A stretch of 64,000 bases of DNA. Source: Bacteroidota bacterium. GTDB taxonomy: Bacteria; Bacteroidota; Bacteroidia; UKL13-3. Under the pieces are notes generated by a model. It worked only from the letters and a program-made list of their open reading frames with translations, had not been told where the DNA came from and ran no database searches. Below, one piece after another: positions 56,985 to 64,000 of this stretch. Location: positions 248,001 to 312,000 of the forward strand of contig JAIYAT010000007.1 of assembly GCA_027488905.1 (NCBI GenBank), in the 5' to 3' direction. A program made the position numbers and the translations under genes. The stretch's first letter is position 1. Each line of letters begins with the position of its first letter.

Positions 56985-57176
56985 CTTTTTTAGATTATTG
57001 ATAGGATTACAGTTAGGTTAAATTGCGGTGCAATATAGTAAAGTAATTTTTTTGCAATACTTCATTTTTTAAACAAAGCATTTTTTTTTGAAATTAACCT
57101 TAAAAAATCCTGCATATGTATTGAACATGAGAGTTTTTCTAAGGTTTTAATTTTTTTATTTTTTTACAGAACAAGC

Positions 57177-58373
57177 CTACATTGGGGTTTTGTAGATAAC
57201 TGGTTTATCTAAATTCCCGCTTTTAGGTTTGTTTTTTGGTTTAATATCCTCAGGCTTCAAAATTGCCTTGTACTTAATAGAATCTTGCTTAGTGAGTGTC
57301 CTTAAGTTTGCAATACTATCTAATTGCCTTCTCATAGGGTTATTTTCGTTTCCTACGCTAGAGGTAGCTGGTTTAAAAGTTGGTTCTAATCCGCTTAATA
57401 TAATGCGTGCACCAAAATCTTTAGATTCCTTTGATCTTGGGGCTATCAATACATATTGGTTGTTTTTTGAAAAACACAATTCTTTAACCCCTATTTGCTC
57501 ATCATTCCACTTACTGATTAGTTTTCCAGTTTCTGTTTCCCAAACCCTAACCGATCCGTCATTGCAGCCTGTTACGCAGTATTTGCTATCATCTGTAAAG
57601 CCAACAGATGTAACTTTCCAACATTCTGTATTAAGCACAAAAAGTGTTTTCATTGTCTTTAAGTCCCAAATTCTAGCGCTTTTATCATTTGAACCACTTA
57701 TGAGGTACTTATTATTAGCGCTCATAGCTAAACAATTTACAACATCAGTATGTCCGTCTAAAGTTCTTACCAAAGCTCCAGTGGCCAACCCGAAAATTTT
57801 AATTTGTGGGTCGCTGTGTGCGATAAAGATATTTGCAGGAGTAGGACTTAAACAAATGTCTTGTATTGAATTGCCTGTTAAATAGTGTCTTACTGACTTT
57901 TTTCCAATCAAATCCCAAATGATAAGCTTTCCATCTTTGTCTCCGCTAAATAAATATTTTCCTCCTCTGTCAAAAATCACAGAATGTACTGCAGTTTCAT
58001 GTTTATTATTTCCTACTTCATTTAAAGGAACAAAGCGGTATAAGCTATCATATAACCTTACAGTTTGGTCGCTAGAGCCACTTGCAAACATGTTTCCTGC
58101 AAAATTGTAAGCTAAACTATTTACAGGGGCTTGATGTCCAAGTAATTTTTGAACCAAATTAAAAGGACTATCAGCTTGGTAAATTAAAATTTCATTGTCC
58201 CAGCCCGCAACAGCCATGCGTTTATATTTATTTGGGCTCATCGTACAAGTATTAAGATCATTTCTTGCACCCTGCAAAATTATCGAGGTAATTTCTTTCG
58301 AGTCTTGAGCAAACGTAGGGGTTTGGTTCAAGCCGAGAAATAGAAATAGGATTGAATAGAAATAGTTGCGCAT
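57177..58373 (-). CDS. Exported WD40-repeat protein
   Basis: 398 residues. Signal peptide with GLNQTPTFAQ and a likely cut after FAQ. At least five WD40-type blades with GH...SVAF-like and DKTVRLWD-like cores (ASGSSDQTVRLYDS, SGDKDGKLIIWDL, SGSNDKSARIWDL, TGCNDGSVRVWET). A polar Lys/Pro-rich C-terminal tail (about 345-398) may be a linker or anchor. The propeller is likely periplasmic or surface; partners unknown. It stands alone between the cox operon and a small membrane protein, with a promoter directly at its start. Confidence 0.85.
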   Translation of the reverse strand: MRNYFYSILFLFLGLNQTPTFAQDSKEITSIILQGARNDLNTCTMSPNKYKRMAVAGWDNEILIYQADSPFNLVQKLLGHQAPVNSLAYNFAGNMFASGSSDQTVRLYDSLYRFVPLNEVGNNKHETAVHSVIFDRGGKYLFSGDKDGKLIIWDLIGKKSVRHYLTGNSIQDICLSPTPANIFIAHSDPQIKIFGLATGALVRTLDGHTDVVNCLAMSANNKYLISGSNDKSARIWDLKTMKTLFVLNTECWKVTSVGFTDDSKYCVTGCNDGSVRVWETETGKLISKWNDEQIGVKELCFSKNNQYVLIAPRSKESKDFGARIILSGLEPTFKPATSSVGNENNPMRRQLDSIANLRTLTKQDSIKYKAILKPEDIKPKNKPKSGNLDKPVIYKTPM

Positions 58374-58377
58374 GCTG

Positions 58378-58407
58378 CAAAAATACTTAAATCAATCACT
58401 TAACAAA
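58378..58407 (-). promoter_or_regulatory. Promoter abutting the WD40 start codon
   Basis: On the minus strand, TTTG (58407-58404), an 18-bp spacer and TATTTTTG (58385-58378), matching TANNTTTG. The ATG begins at 58373, only 4 nt after the -7 element, so a transcript would be leaderless or nearly so. Confidence 0.45.
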
Positions 58408-58414
58408 CATGCTT

Positions 58415-58711
58415 TTATAGAAAAAACTTTAGCAGCACAATAATAAAACCATATAAAAAGGTGGAAAGAATAACTCCACGACTTGCAAAAAGCTTGTCAA
58501 AATGCAAGAATGAAAAGAAAATTCCTAAGTTTATTACGCAGCAAAGTGCCAAAAGAGGGGAGAGTAATTTTTGTTTAACTGCCAGATTTAGAAATACATC
58601 TATAGAAGAGGTGCTAAAGTTGAAAAGATAGAAAATATAAATTACGATACTTGGTGCAATGACACCGCAAACAAAACCAACAATCATGTTATCTAGCCAT
58701 CCAAACTTCAT
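58415..58711 (-). CDS. Small membrane protein of unknown function
   Basis: 98 residues with three hydrophobic segments (about 9-29, 47-68, 76-96). No motif is recognised. It is 38 nt downstream of surE on the same strand. In the phylum small membrane proteins with a DNMIVGFVCGVIAP-like start are known next to surE, but I cannot name the family. Confidence 0.6.
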   Translation of the reverse strand: MKFGWLDNMIVGFVCGVIAPSIVIYIFYLFNFSTSSIDVFLNLAVKQKLLSPLLALCCVINLGIFFSFLHFDKLFASRGVILSTFLYGFIIVLLKFFL

Positions 58712-58749
58712 AAAAAAACGCTATTTATTAGTGCAAATAACACCAATTC

Positions 58750-59523
58750 TTATGGATTTATTGTCCATTGATGCAAATAGGAAATGGCATTGTGAGCAGT
58801 AAGATCGAATTGAACAGGAACTATTGAAGCAAAACCATTGGCAAGCGCCCATTCATCGGTATCTTCTCCTTTATCAAAATTTACAAATTTGCCAGTGAGC
58901 CAATAATAACTTTTACCTGTTGGGTCTTTTCTTTCATCGAAATCTTCCTCCCATTTTGCCAATGCTTGGCGGCAGATTTTAACACCTTTGAAATCTTCTT
59001 CCCCTATTTTAGGAATATTAACATTAAGCAAAACGCCTTGTGGTAAGCCGTTTTTCAGGATGTTTTCTGCAACATTAACCGCAATTTTGCCCGCCAATGA
59101 AAAGTCGGCATCTATTGAAAAATCACATAGGCTAAAACCAACGGATGGAATGCCTTCAATGGCGCCTTCAACGGCTGCGCTCATGGTGCCGCTATACAAA
59201 ATATTGATGGAACTATTTGAACCATGGTTGATACCTGAAACCAATAAATCTGGTTTTCGATGCAATACCTTGTCAACTGCAATTTTTACGCAATCTGCTG
59301 GTGTGCCGCTGCATTGGTAGGCCAATAAGGGTTCATAAATGGGCGTTCTTTCTAGTCTAAGCGGTTTGGAAATAGTTACTGCATGTCCCATAGCGCTTTG
59401 AGGGCTATCCGGCGCAACAATTACAACATCACCAAGGTGTTTTACAGCTGCAATCAAATTTCTGATTCCAGGAGCACTGATGCCGTCGTCGTTGGTTACT
59501 AAAATTAAGGGTTTGTCTGACAT
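58750..59523 (-). CDS. surE: 5'/3'-nucleotidase SurE
   Basis: 257 residues. Metal-binding motif LVTNDDGISAPG with Asp12 and Asp13, SGTPADCVK, and SGINHGSNSS. It removes phosphate from nucleoside monophosphates and acts in stationary-phase survival. Six nt downstream of dnaB, likely same transcript. Confidence 0.95.
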   Translation of the reverse strand: MSDKPLILVTNDDGISAPGIRNLIAAVKHLGDVVIVAPDSPQSAMGHAVTISKPLRLERTPIYEPLLAYQCSGTPADCVKIAVDKVLHRKPDLLVSGINHGSNSSINILYSGTMSAAVEGAIEGIPSVGFSLCDFSIDADFSLAGKIAVNVAENILKNGLPQGVLLNVNIPKIGEEDFKGVKICRQALAKWEEDFDERKDPTGKSYYWLTGKFVNFDKGEDTDEWALANGFASIVPVQFDLTAHNAISYLHQWTINP

Positions 59524-59528
59524 AATTT

Positions 59529-61076
59529 TTAAAATGGAACTTGACCAGAAAATTCTACAGCATCTTCATCATTGTTAAGCTTAGAGCTTATGGTAATAAA
59601 GCCAGGGTTATCTGGTATTTGGTTTGAACCTATATTGCTGAAAGCATCCTCGTTAAGGTCGGTAAATTTTGTAAAATCATTGATAAATCTAAGTCGAATA
59701 TTTTCCAATGCGCCATGTCTATTTTTGGCTATAATTACTTCTGCTTGGCCATTGGTTGGTTCTCCATCTTCCCATTCAGCCAATTGGTAATACTCTGGGC
59801 GATAGATAAACATTACCATATCTGCATCTTGCTCAATGGAGCCAGATTCACGAAGGTCTGAAAGCATGGGTCTGTTTGAACCACCTGTTCTTCTCTCGGT
59901 CATACGACTCAACTGTGAAAGCGCAATTACAGGTACATCTAGTTCTTTGGCAAGCGCTTTAAGCGACCTTGAAATAAAACTTACTTCTTGTTCACGATTT
60001 CCATTTTTATTGTTACCATCGTCTCCTCGCATAAGCTGCAAGTAATCGATTAGCACCATTTGAATATTATTTTGTTGTTTCAAACGACGGCATTTTGCGC
60101 GTAATTCAAAAACGGAAAGGGCAGGGGTATCGTCAATAAAAATAGGCGCTTCGCTAAGGCGGGAAATTTTTGAATTAAGCTGTGCCCATTCATAATCTTG
60201 TAATTCTCCTGTTCTTAATTTGTGCCCATGAATTTCTGCTTCAGAACTTATCATCCTGCTCACCATTTGTTTGTTACCCATTTCTAAAGAGAAAATGGCA
60301 ATGGCTCTTGGCTTTTCTCCAACATTTAAACTTTCTAAGGAAGCATTTCTAGCCACACTTAAGGCAAATGCTGTTTTACCCATACCAGGACGAGCAGCTA
60401 CAATAATTAAATCTGATTTTTGGAACCCAGCAGTTAGTCTATCCAGTTTTGAAAAACCAGATGGGACACCTGTGAATTTTCCTGTTTTATGTTTAAGGTC
60501 TTCAATATCTTTTAAGGTATCGATGATAACCTTTTTCATGCTCTGCATGGCCTTTTTGATATTGCCTTGCGAGAGTTCAAATAGTTTTCTTTCAGCACTA
60601 TCTAGTAAATCAAAAGCATCTGAGTCATCTTCGTATGCTTCTGTTTGAATTTCCCCAGAGATTCTAATTAACTCTCTTTGGAGGTATTTTTCTGCAACAA
60701 TTCTAGCGTGATATTCAATGTTAGCTGCAGAAGCAATTCTATTGGTAAGTTGTGTTATATAAAAAGCACCTCCAACTAAATCTAATTCGCCTTTTTTGCG
60801 CAAATCAGCTGTTACCGTTAGGATGTCGATTGGTTGGGCATTAATGGCTAAATCCCTAATCGATTTATAAATTATGGCATGGGATTCTTTGTAGAAACTT
60901 TCTGGTAAAAGAATTTCTCCAATTTGCGTGATTGCATGTTTCTCTAACATGAGCGCGCCCAAAACAGCTTCCTCCAATTCTATTGCTTGCGGGGGAATCT
61001 TTGAACCTTCAATAAAATGATTAATTTGCTTGGTAAGGGGTTTCCTTTTCTTCGTATTCGTTCTGTCTTCTGTCAT
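59529..61076 (-). CDS. dnaB: Replicative DNA helicase DnaB
   Basis: 515 residues. N-terminal domain (about 25-130) for primase contact, linker helix, then a RecA-like C-terminal domain: Walker A ARPGMGKTA at 228-236, SLEMGNKQM, Walker B-like VLIDYLQLM, and the DLRESGSIEQDADMV arginine-finger region. It unwinds DNA at the fork. No intein is visible. The dispersed word at 59621 encodes Gly-Ser-Asn-Gln near the C-terminus. The divergent neighbour is holA, another replisome gene. Confidence 0.96.
   Translation of the reverse strand: MTEDRTNTKKRKPLTKQINHFIEGSKIPPQAIELEEAVLGALMLEKHAITQIGEILLPESFYKESHAIIYKSIRDLAINAQPIDILTVTADLRKKGELDLVGGAFYITQLTNRIASAANIEYHARIVAEKYLQRELIRISGEIQTEAYEDDSDAFDLLDSAERKLFELSQGNIKKAMQSMKKVIIDTLKDIEDLKHKTGKFTGVPSGFSKLDRLTAGFQKSDLIIVAARPGMGKTAFALSVARNASLESLNVGEKPRAIAIFSLEMGNKQMVSRMISSEAEIHGHKLRTGELQDYEWAQLNSKISRLSEAPIFIDDTPALSVFELRAKCRRLKQQNNIQMVLIDYLQLMRGDDGNNKNGNREQEVSFISRSLKALAKELDVPVIALSQLSRMTERRTGGSNRPMLSDLRESGSIEQDADMVMFIYRPEYYQLAEWEDGEPTNGQAEVIIAKNRHGALENIRLRFINDFTKFTDLNEDAFSNIGSNQIPDNPGFITISSKLNNDEDAVEFSGQVPF
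59621..59630 (+). repeat. GGTTTGAACC dispersed word, copy 15
   Basis: Exact, with TTT before (TTTGGTTTGAACC); in dnaB (minus) it encodes Gly-Ser-Asn-Gln in the variable C-terminal tail. Confidence 0.9.
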
Positions 61077-61380
61077 ATCTCTTAAACCGTTTCGGAAGAT
61101 AGCTACTTCTAATCTGAAATTTGAAGCTTATTTTTCTTTTCAACAGATGATTTATGAATTAGGAAAACTTGTTGATAAGCTGCTTTAAAATAAATAATCA
61201 TTTGAGCATCAATGAACATTTTTCCACAAGTAATGTTTTGGTTCAAACCTAAACCACTGAATGCCACTTAAGGTATAATGGCATAAGAAAGCAGCAGGAT
61301 TTTTTTTAACAAAGATTGGGAATAATTTGGTTAATTTGTTTTCTATAAAGAATAAATAATAAGTGCCAGCAGATAGTATA
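61077..61380. other. Intergenic region between divergent dnaB and holA
   Basis: 304 bp without a gene. It holds one copy of the dispersed word (61240), an exact DnaA-box-type TTTTCCACA at 61220-61228, and a TTATCAACA variant at 61170-61178 on the other strand. Two sites 40 bp apart are too few to call an origin. A minus-strand frame across it is a shadow. Confidence 0.5.
61240..61249 (-). repeat. GGTTTGAACC dispersed word, copy 16 (intergenic)
   Basis: Exact GGTTCAAACC on plus, context TTTTGGTTCAAACCTAAA, in the dnaB-holA spacer 12 bp from a DnaA-box-like site. Confidence 0.85.
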
Positions 61381-62394
61381 ATGGAATATGAAAGATTGAT
61401 TGGTGATTTAAAGGCCAAAAGGTTCAAACCAATCTATCTATTGCATGGTGATGAGTCTTATTTTATTGATCAAATTGTAGACTTTATTGAAAACAATGCT
61501 TTAAATGACATGGAAAAAGCATTTAATCAAAGTATACTTTATGCAAGGGATATCGAAATAGGGGATGTTATAGAAAGCGCCAGACGCTATCCTATGATGG
61601 CAAGTCATCAGGTGATAATTGTAAAGGAAGCGCAGGTTTATAAAAAATTAGATGATTTTGAGGCCTACTTTGAAAATCCAGTTCCAACTACAATTTTAGT
61701 AATTGCTGTAAAAGGCAAAAAGGTAGATGGTAGGAGTAAGCTATATAAGTTGGCTCAAAAATATGTTTCTTTTGAATCTAAGAAATTATATGAGGATAGT
61801 GAATTGCCAAGATGGATTAAGCATTATTTTAAAGAAAGAAAGAAGGAAATTAGTGAAAGCAATTGCATGTTAATTGCCGACCACGTTGGCAGTGATTTAT
61901 CTAAGTTGGCCAACGAGTTAGATAAATTATTGATAAATGTTGAAAATGAAACTGAGATTTCTGAAGTTTTAATTGAACAACAAATTGGAATTAGCAAAGA
62001 CTTTAATGTTTTTGAATTAATGTCTGCCATTGCGCATAGAAATTCGAAACGTGTTTTTTTTATCAACCATCATTTAAGTAGTAATAAGGATTTTTCGATA
62101 ATTCCCTTGCTGACGCAGTTTAATAGCTTTTTTATGAAGGCTATTATTATGAAACAGCAAAATATTCGTGATCAAAAAGCCATGGCGGCTATGGGTGTTA
62201 GATTCCCGCAATCTAAGGAATATGAAAAATTATTAGCCAATTATGGTGTTTTGGAGTTAGAGAAAATTATCGCCTTGGTGGCTGAATATGATTTAAAAAG
62301 CAAGGGATATAACCAAAACAATGTTGGCGATAGTGAGTTAATGAAGGAGTTTTTGTTTAAAATTCTCTACAGACCACACCTTGAACCATTGTAA
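61381..62394 (+). CDS. holA: DNA polymerase III subunit delta
   Basis: 337 residues from the ATG at 61381; a GTG at 61363 would add six residues. AAA+-like clamp-loader fold: N-terminal IYLLHGDESYFIDQIVDFI, the central helical region, and the C-terminal collar (LLTQFNSFFMKAIIM ... LMKEFLFKILYRP). No Walker ATP site is expected in delta. It opens the beta clamp. The dispersed word at 61421 encodes Arg-Phe-Lys-Pro just before the first strand. Confidence 0.92.
   Translation: MEYERLIGDLKAKRFKPIYLLHGDESYFIDQIVDFIENNALNDMEKAFNQSILYARDIEIGDVIESARRYPMMASHQVIIVKEAQVYKKLDDFEAYFENPVPTTILVIAVKGKKVDGRSKLYKLAQKYVSFESKKLYEDSELPRWIKHYFKERKKEISESNCMLIADHVGSDLSKLANELDKLLINVENETEISEVLIEQQIGISKDFNVFELMSAIAHRNSKRVFFINHHLSSNKDFSIIPLLTQFNSFFMKAIIMKQQNIRDQKAMAAMGVRFPQSKEYEKLLANYGVLELEKIIALVAEYDLKSKGYNQNNVGDSELMKEFLFKILYRPHLEPL
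61421..61430 (-). repeat. GGTTTGAACC dispersed word, copy 17
   Basis: Exact GGTTCAAACC on plus, 172 bp from copy 16 in the same orientation; encodes Phe-Lys-Pro near the holA start. Confidence 0.9.
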
Positions 62395-62409
62395 AGTATT
62401 TGAAAGCGG

Positions 62410-62440
62410 TTTGCATTTTTTACCGAATTCACTACTTTTG
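62410..62440 (+). promoter_or_regulatory. Promoter of the Asp-box secreted protein gene
   Basis: TTTG at 62410-62413, a 19-bp spacer, TACTTTTG at 62433-62440: exact match to TTTG-N19-TANNTTTG. The ATG follows after 35 nt. Confidence 0.7.
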
Positions 62441-62475
62441 ACAAAACAAGCTTAATAACCTTAAATTAATATACA

Positions 62476-64000
62476 ATGAAAAAAATCTACTTAATGGCCC
62501 TTACAGCCCTTTCTGGTATTGCCTTCGCGCAAACCCCAAAGGTACTAAACGGACCAAATGTGGCACGTCAAGCAACTAAAGTAACAGAAGCAGAACAAGC
62601 TGCTCCAACCAAAACTTTTCCTAAATCTGATTTTACATATCGTACTTTAGGTAAAAAATCTGTCTTATATAAAGTAGGTGAAACCCAAAATGACCAACAA
62701 ACTAATGCGTCTATTTACCGTCGCGTTCAGTTATTGCCATCAGGAAAGGTATCTTTAACTTGGACAACAAGTGGCGATCCAGCTCCTTATGCTACGCGTG
62801 GTGCTGGTTATAACCATTTTAATGGAACCACTTGGGGACCAGTTTCTTCAAATCGTATAGACGTAGAAAGAGCTGGTTTTCCTTGTTACGTTTACAATCC
62901 TTCTACCAATGAAGAAATTATTACTTCTCACATTGTTAAGGCTGGAACGGGCAATGCAGGTGGAATATTGATGAACCGTAAAGTTGGCGTTGGTCCTGGA
63001 AATTGGACCTCAACAACAGTTCTTGATACAACTGCAACAATTCCTGGATTGTTATGGGCACAAACAGCTATTTCTGGTGATTACATGATTGTGATAGGTT
63101 CTTATACTGATTCTTCAGAAACTCAACCTAATCGTGTAGTTAAAAATGGTGTACGTACACCTCAAGTTTATTCACGTTACCAATTTAGCACAAACACTTG
63201 GTTGGTTAAAAATGCATGTTTACCTATGTATGATAACTCTCGTTATTATGCTGGTGGTGGTGATAATTACAGCATTGATGCAAATGGTTCTAATGTGGCC
63301 ATTTTAATTGGTGGTTTAACTGATGATTTAGCTTTATACAAATCTTCTGATGCTGGTGCTAATTGGGAAAAAACTATTATTGATTCATTTCCAGTACCTG
63401 CTTATAATTACAAAACTTTGTTTGACACTGCGTTTTCAAATGATGGATCTGTACACGTAACATTAGACAATAGTGGCAAAGCTCATTGCTTTTGGTCTAG
63501 AGCGCGTGTTTTGGACGATAATACTGATGATAATAATGTTACTTATTTCCCTGGACAAAATGCTATTTTGTATTGGAATGAGTCAATGCCAGTAGATTCG
63601 GCTAAGGTTATTGCAGGTATGCCAGATGAAAATAATAACAATGCCTTAGACCTTGCTACTAGCTGGAATGAGACTGGCGCACGTTATGGTAATCACTCTA
63701 TTCCAACCATGCCTTATGCTGCAATCTCAGACAATGGTATTATTTATTTAACCTATTCTTCTTTAACAGAAGAAGATATCAGTTCTGATGGGAAAAATTT
63801 CCGTGATGTATATTGCACTTTCTCAGCTGATGGAGGTAATACTTGGAGCGGAATTACAAACTTAACTGGTTGGATTGGTATCAATTTCGAACAAGTTTTT
63901 CCGTCTGTTTCTAAGAAAATGGATGGCCGTTTACACCTTACTTTCCTTCAAAAGACTTCTATTGGACGTTATGATGCTACCAATAACCCAGGAGCTGCTG
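62476..64000 (+). CDS. Secreted Asp-box (sialidase-like propeller) protein, 3' end outside window
   Basis: The frame from the ATG at 62476 stays open to the window edge (508 codons). Signal peptide with a cut after IAFAQ (residue 19). Two canonical Asp boxes are visible, S290-x-D-x-G-x-N-W297 and S450-x-D-x-G-x-T-W457, typical of sialidase-like or exo-beta-propeller folds. Other blades are likely (WTTSGDPAPYATRGAGYNHF). Glycosidase activity cannot be claimed, because the catalytic Arg triad is not evident. A T9SS sorting domain would be expected at the missing C-terminus, as in the other two cargo proteins. Confidence 0.8.
   Translation, partial: MKKIYLMALTALSGIAFAQTPKVLNGPNVARQATKVTEAEQAAPTKTFPKSDFTYRTLGKKSVLYKVGETQNDQQTNASIYRRVQLLPSGKVSLTWTTSGDPAPYATRGAGYNHFNGTTWGPVSSNRIDVERAGFPCYVYNPSTNEEIITSHIVKAGTGNAGGILMNRKVGVGPGNWTSTTVLDTTATIPGLLWAQTAISGDYMIVIGSYTDSSETQPNRVVKNGVRTPQVYSRYQFSTNTWLVKNACLPMYDNSRYYAGGGDNYSIDANGSNVAILIGGLTDDLALYKSSDAGANWEKTIIDSFPVPAYNYKTLFDTAFSNDGSVHVTLDNSGKAHCFWSRARVLDDNTDDNNVTYFPGQNAILYWNESMPVDSAKVIAGMPDENNNNALDLATSWNETGARYGNHSIPTMPYAAISDNGIIYLTYSSLTEEDISSDGKNFRDVYCTFSADGGNTWSGITNLTGWIGINFEQVFPSVSKKMDGRLHLTFLQKTSIGRYDATNNPGAA

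Noticed and set aside
61170-61228. Possible replication origin near dnaB (two DnaA-box-like sites)
   Set aside because: Only one exact TTTTCCACA and one variant; no cluster, no AT-rich unwinding element that stands out, and no dnaA/dnaN neighbours.

Overview
The window is chromosomal DNA from a member of the Bacteroidota. Evidence: two proteins carry or resemble type IX secretion (T9SS) cargo with a YPNPA-type C-terminal sorting domain. GLPGLI, DUF4296, DUF983 and Bacteroidota-type CoxB proteins are present. Promoters fit the phylum's TTTG / TANNTTTG consensus, and Shine-Dalgarno sites are largely absent. The order or genus cannot be fixed from the sequence. I see no phage, plasmid, insertion sequence or CRISPR array. 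Nearly all genes are housekeeping or typical phylum accessory genes.

Layout. 1-5.7 kb: the 3' part of a T9SS cargo gene, a small exported protein, a Xer-type recombinase, ribosome hibernation factor and an M14 peptidase. 5.7-19.1 kb: the translation/transcription super-operon, tRNA-Thr/Tyr/Gly/Thr, tuf, tRNA-Trp, secE, nusG, rplK, rplA, rplJ, rplL, rpoB, rpoC, preceded by two phylum-type promoters, with a hairpin after tuf, another between rplL and rpoB, and a terminator after rpoC. 19.1-29 kb: selD, a second T9SS cargo gene, an overlapping small lipoprotein, waaA (lipid A/Kdo), an exported barrel-like protein, ugd plus UDP-glucuronate decarboxylase (UDP-xylose supply), a KirBac-like channel and a hydrolase. 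29-40.6 kb is rich in DNA repair and nucleoid genes: uvrB, cinA, a Lys/Ala-repeat histone-H1-like protein, mfd, a PLP-binding YggS protein and mutS2. 40.6-47.8 kb: a DsbA-like protein, an orphan response regulator, a TonB-type outer-membrane barrel with its GLPGLI partner, a methyltransferase, a PAP2 phosphatase and a ZIP transporter. 47.8-57 kb: a twelve-gene minus-strand cytochrome c oxidase operon (coxB with an N-terminal cytochrome c, coxA, ctaA, ctaB, two coxC-like genes, subunit IV, Sco, DUF420, a small Cys protein, DUF983, DCC protein). 57-64 kb: an exported WD40 protein, surE, dnaB, holA and the 5' part of a secreted Asp-box protein.

The signal that ordinary annotation does not explain is a dispersed 10-bp inverted repeat, GGTTTGAACC (reverse complement GGTTCAAACC). 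I count 17 exact copies, where about 0.12 are expected by chance under uniform base composition. Most copies extend to TYGGTTTGAACCAA. Fifteen lie inside genes in several reading frames, most often encoding Gly-Leu-Asn-Gln, and two lie in intergenic DNA. They are absent from the conserved ribosomal/RNA polymerase genes and from the core cox genes. This looks like a genome-wide iterated DNA word, such as an uptake, recombination, methylation or nucleoid-protein site, and is my main candidate for an undescribed system.

The genome is compact: five of seven convergent gene pairs have stop codons that touch, overlap or lie 2 nt apart. One divergent pair shares a CATG that supplies both start codons. 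One terminator hairpin forms the 3' coding end of the neighbouring gene.
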